From Diadema setosum (lineage: Eukaryota > Echinodermata > Echinoidea > Diadematoida > Diadematidae): a stretch of DNA of 64,000 nt. Made by a program: the position numbers and the translations under genes. Below are positions 23,001 to 35,359 of this stretch, piece after piece (position 1 is the first letter of the stretch; each line of letters begins with the position of its first letter). The DNA is taken from assembly GCF_964275005.1 (NCBI RefSeq), contig NC_092702.1, positions 32,278,726 through 32,342,725 of the forward strand, given 5' to 3'. Under the pieces are notes generated by a model, which saw nothing but the letters and a program-made list of their open reading frames with translations, was not told the DNA's origin and did no database searches.

Positions 23001-26000
23001 ATGAAAGATAATGAGCTCCTAGATGCGAAGCAAGGGTTAGCTGCATTACCAAATAAAGTCCAGAACGTCCTCCCTAAAGAAATCATCACGAAGCCTGGAA
23101 AGAGACCAGTTGGTAGGCCAAGAAAGCATCCATTACAACATCCAATTTTACAGCCTACCAAACAAGTAGAAAATGAAAAGGCAGAAAACAAGCTCTCAGA
23201 TGCGAAACAAGAGGGTCCTGGATTACCAAAGGATGTTCAGAATGTCCTCCCTAGAAAAAACATCATAAAGCCAGGAAAGAGGCCAGTTGGTAGGCCAAAA
23301 AAGCATCAATTAAAACATCCAATTGTACAGCCCAACAAACAAATAGAGAATGAGATGGCAGATAACAAGCTCAGAGATGCAGAACAAGAGAGCCTGGGAT
23401 TACCAAATGATGATCAGAATGTCCTCCCTAGAAAAAACATCATGAAGCCTGGAAAGAGGCCAGTTGGTAGACCAAGAAAGCATCCATTAAATTATCCAAT
23501 TTCACAGCCTGTCAAACAAATAAAAAATGAGGTGGCAGATAACCAGTTCTTCGATGCAAACCAAGGGGACCCTGGATTACCAAATAATGTTCAGAATGTC
23601 CTCCCTAGAAAAAATGACATGAAGCCTGGAAAGAGGCCAGTTGGTAGGCCGAGAAAGCATGCATTGAAACATCCAACTTTACAGCCTGCCAAACGAATAA
23701 AGAATCAATTGACAGTTTATGAGCTCTTAGATGAAAAACAAGGGGGCCCTGGATTGCCAACTAAGCACAAAAATGCGCAGGGTGCAAACTTCAAGGCCAT
23801 GCAAGAAAGTGAACAAAGCACCCTAGAACAAGTTTTCGGGCATAACACATCCAGTAGAGCAGCTTATAATGGAACTCAAATTGAAGCTGCATCATTGGAC
23901 CTAGGCAAGTGTGGTGAGCATGAAGACTTGAAGGCAAGTTGGATATTGGAAGATGGCATATCTAACACTGATACCTCAACTGTGGTAGCAGCAGAAGTCG
24001 TGAGTAATCCTCTCTCTTTCTCAGCCAATCGCCGCAGGGGTAGACCAAGGAAACATTTCCACAATGTAATGTGTCTCTATGGCAGGAAAGTGAAAACACC
24101 CTTCAGTCCCTTGATACGACCAAAAAGGAATGTCAAGTCTAGGTATGCCAGGCCACATTCAAATCAGACAGAATTTGGAGATGCAAAAGTGCACAAAGGA
24201 AGAAAAAGAGGGAGACCGAGGAAGAGCATTGTGCGCCAAGACACAGGATGTCCTGGAGATAAAGAGCCTGGGATGAATGACAAAGTCAAAACATCTCCTT
24301 CCGCTTCTTGTAAAAATTTTGAGCTGACAAAACATCTATCATACCCATCTGAAAATGGATCTCCCTCACTTTCTGCTGCAGCTCAGAGACAGAATGATTT
24401 TGTGAAAGGGAGCCAAAGTCCCCGCTCTTTGCATTCAACGGTTGCCCATGCACAGCAGCCCACTTGCCAGGTGTACCCGGGATACAATCACTGCTCGCTC
24501 TCTCCACAGAGAGTTATCCCAGCGGTGTGCTACAGTGAAAGGAATCCACAGTTCACTGGGAATGGAGTGATTATTCCCAGCTTTCAGCAGCCACCAAACA
24601 ATGCTTATCAAGACATGTGTAATGAACCTTTCCCTCTACATCTTCAGGGGACAGATAAGTGCAGCAAAGACTGTAAAGATCATATTACCCACGATGAAGG
24701 AAGTAGAAGGGTTCCAACTATATGCTTGCAGAAAATACCTAAGGACATGATGACAGGAACGCTGACACTGGATGCAAATGACACACCAACAGGTTACTCA
24801 GCTGGCATCGGAACATCTCCAGGAAAACATGAGCAATTCCAAAAATTTTACTGTAAAGAGCATAAATCTCAAGTCTTGCCTACGAGCATGGTACAAAGCC
24901 ACAGGTCATCTGGTGGCAGCATTGTGAGGCTTAATACTAGCAAGCCTTGTCAGTACCTGAGTGGTATTTCAACGCTGAGCACAAATGACATGATCTGTGA
25001 CAACTCCAAATATCAACCTGAAAAGCGAGTGATATGTTTGAACATTGGGCAGTCAAATGAGTGCCAGGCATTTGAGCATGCAAGTGCTATATCACAAATT
25101 CCATCAAAGAAAAAGAGAGGAAGACCCAGGAAAAACTTGACAGTAAGCAGCAATACTTCTGGACCAAAGTTGATCGGAACCATGGTCAAAGTAACCAGCC
25201 AAAAAAATTTGCACCATAAAGGTTGTGAGCTACTAGGACCAACTGCCGTCAAAGTTAAGAAGCGGGGAAGGCCACGGAAGTCAACTGGATTCTCCAACAT
25301 GAGTGGAAGGAATGCTACAAATGCCACAGGCGGGGCACTAGTTTTGCCTAATTTCCCACAATCGAGCATGAGGAGAAGTGCAAAAGTGTCAAAGTCAAGC
25401 ATCAAGATTGCAAAATCAACAGATGAAGTGGATGTTCAATCAAACCATTTGGCATTTCATGCTGGAAAAAGGAAAGTAGGGAGGCCAAGAAAGTGTCTGG
25501 AAGTGGTCAAGCTCCCAGTTATGCCCATCAAAAGAAGAAGAGGTAGACCATGTAAACGTGAGGCATCTTCCTTTCATGAGGTAAGGAACAACACAGGAAC
25601 TGAACCAAAGACCAGTCATGCCGCAGAAAATGAGGTCCAAGGAGCTAGTGTAGGAAAACCCTGTAACACTTCAAAATTCTCTACATACACAGCAGTTCCT
25701 AAGAGGAAAGTTGGCAGACCTCGCATTCACCCTGAAGTGAAAGTAGCCAAGAAAAGAGGGAGACCAAGAAAGAATAGAGAGCCCGAGAAGATGTGTACTC
25801 CCAAGAAGAGAGGTAGGCCACGTCTTAAGCCAGAGTCAGGTGTATGCAAGAAAAGGGGCAGGCCATGTCTGCACGTAGAACCCAAAGTAGCAAAGAAACG
25901 AGGTAGACCGTGTCTAAATCCTAACTCACAAATGCCCAAGAAGAGAGGGCGACCTAGAAAGCATCCAGTTCCAATGGAAGATCCCCCCAAATATCCGTTA

Positions 26001-26612
26001 GTACCATTGCCAATCACCGACAAGTTGATATTTGGACCATTTGCATTTCAGTCACAGGAGATGTTGCATTGCAACTTTGCAAGTTCCCAGGCTAGCACTC
26101 TGTTTCACTCTTCCTCAAATGCTGTCTCTGCTTCAGAGACTGGTGCAAATGAGGCACCCACCGAGGACTTGTCCCATGGGGAAAATGCTGTTGACGTGAC
26201 ATCCAGCTGCATCATGGAAAGCATTTGTGCTGAAGGTGAAGTTTGCCCACAGGACCAGCCTGGTCAGAAAAGTCTGCCTGCTTCAAATGCTGAGATGAGT
26301 TGGACATGTGGGACACCTATCCATGAGACTGATGTGGTGAGTGATGCCATTCCTTCACCAACGAAATCAGATGACCCTGTGACGACACATCAGTTTATCA
26401 GTAATGTTCACCTGGAATGCTCTTCTCCAGAACTGCCAAACCATGTGCAAGAACCACATGGGGTGGAAGGCTGTACTACACCACAACTTCAGGCCACACA
26501 TGTCAGTGATCTGCCAGAAACAGCTACGACATTAGAATCTGTGGCAACCATGGATTCTGCAATGTTTCTGACCTGCCTCAGACTAAATGACAAGTCATCA
26601 TCCATCACATAA
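20029..26612 (+). CDS. Giant multi-AT-hook chromatin protein (2,180 aa)
   Basis: Coding starts at ATG 20070 (context ACAGAAATGG); an in-frame TGA at 20055-20057 fixes this start. The acceptor TGTTCTTTCAG ends at 20028, so an untranslated 5' exon lies upstream. The 2,180 codons form one exon ending TAA at 26610-26612. Between residues about 438 and 1968 are 22 AT-hooks with the invariant core GRP, mostly (K/R)RxxGRPRK. Hooks start near 438, 458, 512, 639, 695, 952, 1011, 1070, 1129, 1188, 1321, 1377, 1681, 1730, 1800, 1821, 1878, 1894, 1912, 1927, 1942 and 1957. AT-hooks bind the minor groove of AT-rich DNA, so a nuclear, chromatin or satellite-binding role is inferred. The first 437 and last ~210 residues are acidic, Ser/Thr-rich and lack a recognised domain. 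I do not recognise an orthologue. Confidence 0.9.
22884..23768 (+). repeat. Five 177-bp coding repeats (59 residues each) in the AT-hook gene
   Basis: The block starting CAGAATGTCCTCCCTAG recurs at 22884, 23061, 23238, 23415 and 23592, an exact 177-bp period. Each unit reads QNVLPRKxIxKPGKRPVGRP, then (R/K)KH, an HPxxQPxKQ stretch and an acidic linker. One AT-hook per unit is kept, while the linkers vary. Confidence 0.95.
25803..25979 (+). repeat. Four 15-residue AT-hook repeats
   Basis: KKRGRPR or KKRGRPC recurs exactly every 15 residues (residues about 1912, 1927, 1942, 1957), giving the densest hook cluster in the protein. The hook at 1894 is an 18-residue-spaced neighbour. Two of the four have Cys in place of the second core Arg. 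Confidence 0.9.
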
Positions 26613-27570
26613 AAGAAAACAGCTGGAAATATACAGCGGAGCAAAGTTTCGAAGTGTCCATTTTTATATCTTACAGAATAGTTTTCATGAATTGTAAATC
26701 ATGTGCTATGTGATCTAATCTACAAGACTGTGTTTCATGAAATCAGGGGTAAAAACTTGTGTTGATCTGGTAGTATATCTTTGGTTTGTGGCATTTAAGG
26801 GTTGCCCAGTTTTTTATGTGTGATGCATGATCACATAAAAAGAAAGAAAGAAAAGAGATTAGAAATGTGCATACTTCAGCATTTGGCAGCATGTAGAGTG
26901 ATCTATCCCCTGAAGACTTTGCTGTACTTGACCCAAATTCATTTTGTGTTGTGTAGACCAAGCGAGGATCAACCTGTTTTAACCTATTTTGTACTCGCCC
27001 CAACTAGAGCATATATGCCATACCACTCGGACATTTCAGAATAAGTGTAAGCTGACTTTGACATCGATTAGAAGGCGACTGATCAGATGTAACAATTTCA
27101 GTTGTTGCCCTGAGAATGGCAGTTATGGTATCGTAATGTGATTTCAAATACATGTACATAAAATGAAGCCTCAAGTATAAAAATTAAACCAAATTTTGCC
27201 TTATTGACCATGATCTCATAAATCATCAACTCTGCATGAACCGTGTGTAGCTTGAGTCAAATTTTGCTGAATTTCAAGTACATTCTCAAGACGGAAAATG
27301 TGACAAATTGATTACAGCAAGTGAAACCTAAAATTGCCAAATACTGCCAAATTATAATCTTATTCCCAACAGATTTAAAATCTATGGGGATATGACCATA
27401 ACTGCATGCGGTCTTGTACACAAGTATATCCAAATGAAGTGTATGACAAACTTTGTTCAGATTTTATAAGTTTTTGTCTTGTCAGAACAGTAATGGAGTG
27501 CATGTATACAGTACATTTGTACATGTACAGTAGTGTGCATGTTGGAGCAGGGGATGACGGAAGAATACAG
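26613..27570 (+). other. Likely 3' UTR of the AT-hook gene, then intergenic
   Basis: No coding frame. The first candidate polyadenylation hexamer I see is ATTAAA near 27184; no AATAAA precedes it. Confidence 0.4.
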
Positions 27571-28162
27571 TGGGTAATTTCATGTTCAGTGCTAGGTGCT
27601 GGTGTTGGTGCTATGTCAACACTAGCACCAGTGAGAATCCTGAACTTGAAATTAGTTGGTGTTAGCAGGTTCACCTCAAAAGTATTACGACACAGTTCCG
27701 GCAGCTAGTATTGGGCCTGGTGTTTAATGCTGTGGGAGACCCACATTCACTTCCATGGATCCATGTGGCATGTCCATAGTCTCTTCTACCTCCATGGTTG
27801 CCCGCAGAACGTATGTTAACACTTGGGACTTTGCCCCATAAATATGAGTCTAGGAGCAATAGTTAGATCAGTGTTGTATTTTGGGCAAGGGAAAAAAATT
27901 GTGGCATCTTAGAATATCGTCCTCATCATGTGGCGTTACTGTATTTGTTATTTGACTTGACACAAGCACCATCAATTCTTTTTGTTGTGCAGTTCCAGTG
28001 TGATGCAGTGATGTGAAAATAACACTTAGTAGTGTTGGAGATCAGTAATTGTGATCAGTATCACTTGCTTTAATCTGATCGTTGGTATTGTAGCTTGATT
28101 TCAGGTAGTTTTTCGAGAGATTACATTAGCACCAGCACTAGCACCATACTTGAAATTACCCA
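27571..28162. mobile_element. Inverted-repeat element (TGGGTAATTTCA family)
   Basis: About 45-bp imperfect inverted ends: TGGGTAATTTCATG..GGTGCTGGTG at the left, complemented by CACCAGCACTAGCACC..TGAAATTACCCA at the right. No target duplication is clear. No coding capacity. Confidence 0.55.
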
Positions 28163-28490
28163 ACCTCATTATGTCTATTTACAGAAATCGACAAGTATTA
28201 GTTAAGACAAGTTGATTTGGACTTTATATATTGTACATAATTTTTTTTACAATCTCAGGCAAAAACACCCATTTCTTGCCGACCATGATAGCCCGTAGTT
28301 TGCCACATAATAATATACCAAGGTATATAATGTCATCTCTGTGTCGTCCAGTATTATTGATGTGCAACGAATATATGATTCTACTGTCTTCATTTCTTTT
28401 CTTTTTTTTTTCTTCTTTTTTTGTCCAGCTAGAGTGTTGGTCACTGTGAGGAGATGTATACTTGAAAATGACTAATGTTCACATACATTT
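28163..28490. other. No gene seen
   Basis: AT-rich spacer with a T-rich run near 28395-28425. Confidence 0.5.
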
Positions 28491-28494
28491 TTAA

Positions 28495-28849
28495 GGGGAT
28501 GGCTAGTAACTGATCAGTGGGAATCAGTGGGAATGCTGGGGGATGATTGTTCCAATCCTTGTGGGATTCATTTAAGAGTACATTATATATCTACTGCTGT
28601 GTGAAAATTATTTGCTTCAGAACGGTCTCATATTCAAGTAATGTGCAGATGATCGCCCCGTCACTGTACAGGCACGCTAACCTGGAAACATTAAACTGCA
28701 CATTACTTGAATATGAGACCATTCTGAAGCAAATGATTTTCACACAACAAAAGATATATAATGTACTCTTAAATGAATCCCACAAGGATTGGGACAATCA
28801 TCCCCCAGCATTCCCACTGATTCCCACTGATTAGTTACTAGCCATCCCC
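28495..28849. mobile_element. Foldback element with ~160-bp arms
   Basis: The arms starting GGGGATGGCTAGTAACTGAT are near-perfect inverse copies around a ~40-bp loop. The left flank is TTAA (28491-28494) and the right flank TTTG. Both strands therefore encode nearly the same spurious ORF. Confidence 0.85.
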
Positions 28850-28853
28850 TTTG

Positions 28854-29045
28854 ATTTCATGAATTTCGTGAGAGTCAAGATTCGCGAAATTAAAATGCAC
28901 GCAAAGGCTCTTGTCTTCGCTATATGCATTGGCTATATGCATTGAATGCCAGAGGCACTTTGTGAAGATTTCATGCCGTGAAAAAGGCTGTCAGCTCCAA
29001 TTCGCAAAAATTTCATGCCGCGAAAATATTGTGTTTTACAGTATG
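28854..29045 (+). repeat. MITE-like repeat (TTCGTGAATTTCGCGA family), copy 1
   Basis: It shares GATTCGCGAAATTAAAATGC, ATATGCATTGAATGCCAG and a TTTTACAGTA end with 29837-30014. The two direct copies bracket the foldback at 29242. Confidence 0.7.
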
Positions 29046-29241
29046 GTTGCACAACCATCAATGTCATAGTACATAATGTAGTATCAGTATCATAATTTTG
29101 TCAGTATGATAGTGCACTTGTATGGGAATGTTCTTTAATTAAGAGTACTCGTCTTTATAGCTATCATATGTGTCAATTAATGGTACTCCATGCTGCTTGG
29201 TAATTATCTCTCTCATCGGTGTGCTGGGGATATTCTGTTAA

Positions 29242-29807
29242 GGGGAACCAAAATCCAAATAGCAGTGTGGATTGAGTGAAAGCAGCAATATTAGTAGAAC
29301 ACATTAGTGAAAGTTTGAGGAAAATTGGACAATCGATGCAAAAGTTATGAATTTTTAAAGTTTTTTGTGTTGGAAACGCTGGAGGAGGAGACTACTAGAG
29401 GTTATGACGTATGAGTGGACAACCAAATAAAGAAAATATAAAGGGAATTCCACAAAAATTCATTTTTCATGAAAATTACACATTCCATCAACTTGATAAG
29501 TACTGACATATGTTAAGGGTAGCAATTATTCCCCCTGCTTTCTAAAAGCGGTTAATAGTCAAGTGCTCATTCATAATGCTAGAAAAGTGAATTTTTGTGG
29601 AATTTTCTTTATATTTTCTTTATATTGTTGTCCACTCATACGTCATAACCTCTAGTAGTCTCCTCATCCAGCGGTTCCAACACCAAAACTTTAAAGATTC
29701 ATAACTTTTGCATTGATTGTTCAATTTTCCTCAAACTTTCACTGATGTGTTCTACTAATATTGCTGCTTTCACTCAATCCACATTGCTCTTTGGGTTTTG
29801 GTTCCCT
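29242..29807. mobile_element. Foldback MITE, copy 2 (best preserved)
   Basis: Exact TTAA duplications at 29238-29241 and 29808-29811. The ends are GGGGAACCAAAATCC and its near complement. Arms of about 190 bp are complementary through TAGTAGAACACAT, GTTTGAGGAAAATTGGACAA and AGACTACTAGAGGTTATGAC. Non-coding. Confidence 0.9.
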
Positions 29808-29836
29808 TTAATGGTTAACCCATTGCCATACTGTGA

Positions 29837-30014
29837 TACTCTAAAATGAGGAATGTTTGCATGCATTTTAATTTCGTGAATTTCGCGAGCGCCAAGATTC
29901 GCGAAATTAAAATGCACGCGAAAGTTCCTGTCTACACTACACCATGTATATGCATTGAATGCCAGTGGCAGTCCGCGAAAATTTCATACCGCGAATATAA
30001 CATGTTTTACAGTA
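29837..30014 (+). repeat. MITE-like repeat (TTCGTGAATTTCGCGA family), copy 2
   Basis: The ends resemble TACTsTAAAA in inverted orientation. A TTTCGTGAATTTCGCGA hairpin and AAATGCACGCGAAA are inside. Direct relative of 28854-29045. Confidence 0.65.
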
Positions 30015-32379
30015 TTTTGAATGACAAACATTCAAACAAGCATATTAGTAGTAAGCATGTCTAAACAGCTCTTATGCTATTATAATGCCATTAATTTTAA
30101 GGGTGGTCATTGATGTCTTACAAATTTGTTTATTTAAATTGATTGTGAAAGGGCCACCACATTCTTTTTTTTTTTAGTATATCTTTTGTGTGATTTTGGA
30201 GATATGTTTCCTGTGAAATATATATATCAACGTGTGCACAGATATAATACATTACTATAATGCAATACATTTCCCTTTTTAATTTTGTTTTCTCCTCTGA
30301 GTGGACTGATATTCACAAAAGTAATAACTTTGAAATATTTCCTTCCAAAACAAGTTCACTGTAAAAGTGCTCTCTCTTGAAATAGGAATAATACTTGTTC
30401 CATCACTGCGGTTATTAATTGCAAATTCATCCACTCATGAAATCATGGCCGTCGGAACCGTGGGGGCCATGGGGGCTCGGGCCCCCACACTTTTTGTGCA
30501 CCATACAAAGGAATATGTAAGGTGTCATCAATTTAGGCCCCCACACTCTTTTTAACCCAGAAGTACGTAAGTGGCACTATGTAGTAGTTATTGTTTATTA
30601 GATCTTTGCATGTGAGTCATGTGATTGATAGAAAACAAAGTATGCAGAACAGCATGCTGCATTACTTGGAGACATGCAAATGGTCACAACTTTGTCAGAA
30701 GTTTGTCCCATTTGGTAGTGTTTTATCATATGTCTTGTTTCACTGGTTCCATTTGCAAATCAGTTTTTGGAAATGGGATAGATGTATAACCCACTCTCCA
30801 ACTCCCTGTACACATTAAAGTATGTTCCGTTGTTTCTGCAAAACTTGCCAAGTTGTTTTTGACATACATATTTAGCATAGAAATACATGCTTGTCACAAG
30901 ATGATCGTGTATTTAAGGATGATACAATTGGGTGTCCATTTGTCACTCATTATGTATCCATCAACAGTCATGCTTTGGAAAGATGGGCTGTGTAGGATGA
31001 TTACAAGTGTTCGTATTAACTCGTGTGGCAACAATATACATTTATAGTGAATGGTCACGAGTGCGATGGTACAAGATTTCACATGGGGTGAAAGGTAGAG
31101 GCGCTCTATTCAACGAGGTGAAGCCAAGTTTAATAGTGCGCCTCATCTTTTACTGAGTGCAAATCTTGTTCCATTGCATGAGTAAAGACCCATAAAATAC
31201 ACTATTTGTTTTTGACAACACCTCAAACGTCAACAGATGTGGTCCACACAGATTCTTGAATTTAGCACAGAAATGGCCACCATTTTCAGTGAAAGACAAA
31301 TGAGTAGCCACACAGTCACAGTCACCATGCACATCCGTACTCGAAACCGATTGGTTGAAATTGTTTACAAAAATGAGTGACAGAAGTGTGTGCTTGTAAG
31401 CGCTTGAGTGCATGTGGCAAATGTTCATTGTGACATCAGAGCCATGCAGTGGGACAAAATTATAAGTCAATCGCGAGTTTAACACGGGAGTCAATGAAAA
31501 TTGGCGACATCAGCCATACGCTATCCATTATTGCCCAAACAAAATTGCACGGGTGACAGCCACAGCATGCAATGGTACTTTAAACTGAATGTCATGTGAT
31601 GGGCAGTCAACCAATTGGATAGCTACATTCTTTTTAGATGTTGTATAAAACTCAATGTGTATTTTTCTCTGAAGCATAACAGAGTTTTCTTTTTCTCTAT
31701 TGTATTGAAGTATGCATACTCGATTGGCTGTTTTATAGGATCAGTGAAAACAGCAAAGTTCATAGTGTACTGCATGCTGTTTTGACACTTTAATTGCTCA
31801 TGTGTGAATACATTCATGAATGAAACTACAAAGAAGCTGTGTGTGATCACACATTCACATTGCAACAAATTCAAGGTTTGTTTCCACATTCATTCAATTC
31901 TGTCACCAAGTGAATGACAGATGAACTTTTGATCTAATATTGGCGACAAAATTTTGTTGAGCATATTCATTTGCATGGTGTACACAGCATTATGAACAGA
32001 CTAGCAGAGTTTACACCCAGTGCTCATTCAATAGGTTGATGAAGAGCTATTTAATGTTTTTCTACTTCCAACACTGGGTTAGGATTTTGATGATACCATG
32101 TCTTTTCGATATTCCGACTTCTATTTATATGTGAATTAGTTTTTTTTTTGGTTGTTGTTTCTTTTCCGAAGTGATAGCGTCTGATTTGTTTCTTTCCTAT
32201 TATGCAAGCCTAGTGAGAGTATAGTGCATGTTTTAGACACTGCATGTAGTTAGCGCTGATTTTTATACCGTAAATCCCTAAATATATAACAAAGTGTTTC
32301 TTGTACATGATGTGTATGTAGTATTTTGTGATTAATGTATCATACTGTAAAATTTCATTAAGTACATTTTTTTTTTTTT
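30015..32379. other. No gene seen
   Basis: AT-rich. It holds a short GC-rich inverted stretch at about 30446-30500 (GGGGGCCATGGGGGCTCGGG) and small ORFs with no recognisable features on either strand. Confidence 0.5.
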
Positions 32380-33409
32380 AGCTCACCTGAAGCTAAAAAA
32401 GTGAGCTATTGCGATCGCCCTTCGTCCAGCGTCCGTCGTCCGTCGTCAGTAAACTTTTTACATTTTCATCTTCTTCTTGAAAGCCCAAGACCGATTTTCT
32501 TCAAACTTGGCAGGTAGTATCCCTAGGGGGGTAGGAACTCAATTTGTTAAAATGGGTACCGTGCCCCACCCAGGGGGCCCCCAGGGGGGCCCAAACCCCC
32601 CAAAATTAAGGAATCTGTAAAAATCTTCTTCTCTATAGAACCAGAAGTGATAGAGCTAAGTTAATACTATGAGTTAGCACATTGATGACTGTAGTTTCAA
32701 GTTTCTTCATGGCAGAATCAGGGGTGCCCCCCTTGGGACCCAGGGGAGGGGGATGGGGAGGGGTCCTAATGGGGCCTAAATCGTACATTTTCATCTTCTT
32801 CTTGAGAACCCCATGATCCATTTTCACCAAACTTGGCAGGTAATATCCCTAGGGGGTTAGGATCTCAATTTGTTAAAATGGGCACCATGCCCCACCCAAG
32901 GGGCCCCCAGGGGCCCCAATCCCCCCCCCCCCAAAAATGAAGGAATCTATAACAATCTTCTCTAGAATCAGAAGTTATAGAGGTAAGATAATACTATGAG
33001 TGAGTACATTAATGACTGTAGTTTCAAGTTTGTTCATAGCAGATCCAGGGGTGCCCCTCTTGGGGGTGGGGGGGTGGGAAGGTCCAAATGGGGGCCTGAA
33101 TTGTCCATTTTCATCTTCTTCCTGAAAACCTCATGATGGATTTTTGTCAAACTTGGCAGGTAGCATCCCTAGGGGGTCAGGATCTCAATTTATCAAAATG
33201 GGCACCATGCCCCACCCAGAGGGCCCCAGGGGGCCCCAATCCCCCCAAATTAAGGAATCTTAAAAAAATTTGGCCCTTATTGTACATTTTCATCTTCTAC
33301 TTGAGAATGCCTGGTCAAATTTTAGTAGAGCTGTGAATAATTTAGATAATGACTGCGTGAAAGGTGAACTTTCGATACTCAGGTGAGCGCTAGACCCGCG
33401 GGTCTCTTG
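32380..33409 (+). mobile_element. Helentron-like element, AGCTCACCTGAG family, copy 1
   Basis: It starts after a T-run with AGCTCACCTGA and its hairpin partner GTGAGCT, followed by GTCCGTCGTCCGTCG. The interior has three diverged ~330-bp units (CATTTTCATCTTCTTCTTGA, CAAACTTGGCAGGTAG, ATGCCCCACCCAGGGGGCCC). The right end has CTCAGGTGAGC (33378-33388), the inverse of the left repeat, then a 12-bp palindrome GACCCGCGGGTC (33393-33404) and TCTTG before T-rich DNA. Non-coding; closely similar to 59750-60789. Confidence 0.7.
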
Positions 33410-33543
33410 TTTTGGACATGTTGACTCCCCACGACTTTCTGAAAACCCAAATATCATTGTAAGTACACAGCAGTTCTGAATGCAGGTATCTCACTGGTGC
33501 TTTAACATGTATTCATTGTCTATGCCATTTTTTCATCTCCAGA

Positions 33544-33677
33544 TAATATGCTTTCCTAGTAGCCTCTGTTGTCACTGCCGACCATTCACTGTCTATTGTA
33601 TACAGTCATCTAATATGCTTTCCTAGTAGCCTCTGTTGTCACTGCCGACCATTCACTGTCTATTGTATACAGTCATC
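33544..33677. repeat. 67-bp perfect tandem duplication
   Basis: TAATATGCTTTCCTAGTAGC through GTATACAGTCATC occurs at 33544 and again at 33611, apparently without mismatch. Confidence 0.9.
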
Positions 33678-34964
33678 TAAAGCTGCCAATAATTGTTTAA
33701 TACAGATACCCTGTTGCATCTTCTCAAAATAAGCAAGCCAAAGTTGTCTGAAAATTTTCAGCAGACCTCAATAAACTTCTTTGCTTTTACAGTGAGATTT
33801 CTCTGTCATCATTATTCCGTTAATTTCATATCTAAGAATATGTATGTCCAGATTACATGTAAGAAAATAAATGTTATGGTAATTTACACCAAACAGTATT
33901 GTAAATTACAAGTATGTGTGTTTGTTTTTTAAACTCCAATGTAGTATTCACTTGTCCCACAATAATTTCTGTCCTGTACCCTTTTGGTAATGCTTCCAAC
34001 ATTTAATGGTACATATATATGTGACCACATATACTGTATTCCAAGTCAGAGTCTGCTATTGCATTAAATGAGGGTTTGTGTATTCTGTATCATGTTTTCT
34101 GCCATTTAATAGGTCATGTGTAGCCATTTTTATCATCAGGTGTTATCTTTTGAACACTGTTAATGGCACTGTAATCTGACTACATGTACATGTACTGTCC
34201 TGGCATACAATTTGTTGGAAGTAATTTTGAAGCAAATCATAATATGGGACAATACCAATGTGGTTGCGGTACATGACATGATTTACAAACATGTCAGCCA
34301 GTTCTGAGTTTCTACTGTCCCCAAACTGCATGTACGTGTATAGCCATCCTACTGGTTTTCAAAACCTATTCTGCTTCGTATCGTAGCTGCAATTTGTACA
34401 GTTCATGCTTCATTTCTCTGAACAGAGATCTTCTGCCTTCAAATACAGTGTAGATCATCAACTTGATTCAAATGGTAGAAAATGTGTGAAAGAGTTTTTG
34501 AAACTAATGAAAATCTATTTGTTGTGAAAAGTAGTCGTATTTGCTTTGTTGTTTGAAATAGTTTGTGATGCATTTCTCTGATGTATGAGTCACACTCTGC
34601 TTCAACTTGATGAAACACAACATGTTATTATGAAGCCTGAATTTGTGTCATGACCATATGTCAAGTAAACTTCCAGATATGTTGTAATGGTGTAGCATTA
34701 ATGTATGGAACATGTCATTGTCTTTATTTGCATCATCATTAATTCTGGCAGTGTAATGCAAGTTCTACTCAATAAATATGCACAGTGGTAACAAGTTCTA
34801 ATTTTTCCTTTCCTCCTTTTGGTCAACAAAGACACTGAGTCTTCATTTTTGTTTTAAACATAAGATACATGTACACTGTATGTTATTTTGTTGTGGAGAT
34901 CTGCCACGTGTGTGTAGTATAAAGATCATGTCACGCTCTCTATAAAAATGTCCTCATAAATATG
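33678..34964. other. No gene seen
   Basis: AT-rich sequence with no convincing exon on either strand. Confidence 0.5.
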
Positions 34965-34966
34965 TA

Positions 34967-35154
34967 CAGTGGAATGTTGTTATATAGAGGTCCCGAATGG
35001 TTATACATAGCAAAACCCTCTTTAGAACAAGGTGATTTAATGTGGCCCCAGCTCTGTATATTTCTTTGTTTTTGTACCAAGATAAAGTGAAACCACATAA
35101 AACAAGGCAATTATGTTTTTAGATCCTCATTATAACAAGGTTCCCTGTACACTG
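34967..35154. mobile_element. Short pogo-like MITE
   Basis: The ends CAGTGGAATGTTGTTATATAGAGG and CCTTGTTATA-type complement resemble those of 37592-39672 (CAGTG..GTTATA..GAGG). It is flanked by TA on both sides (34965-34966 and 35155-35156). Confidence 0.6.
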
Positions 35155-35359
35155 TATATGTACCTGCACATATATATATATGTACCTGCACATATATATT
35201 TACATGTTTGTACACAGTTGGTGAGAGTTCTTTGGAAATACAGATGAAGTGAGAAAGACACATGGTTTGCAAACCCATAAGTCTAAATATGGTTTAAGTA
35301 AGCTTTATCCTTGCATCTTCAGCACTGTATACACGATACATCCACATGGGCCTTCTTTT

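Noticed and set aside
20644-26023. Several antisense ORFs inside the AT-hook exon
   Set aside because: Shadows of the coding strand; repeated FFLGLP-type strings are the complement of GRPRKK codons.
28547-28834. ORFs on both strands with almost the same protein (QSLWDSFKSTLYI...)
   Set aside because: The stretch is an inverted repeat, so both strands translate alike. It is a foldback element, not a gene.
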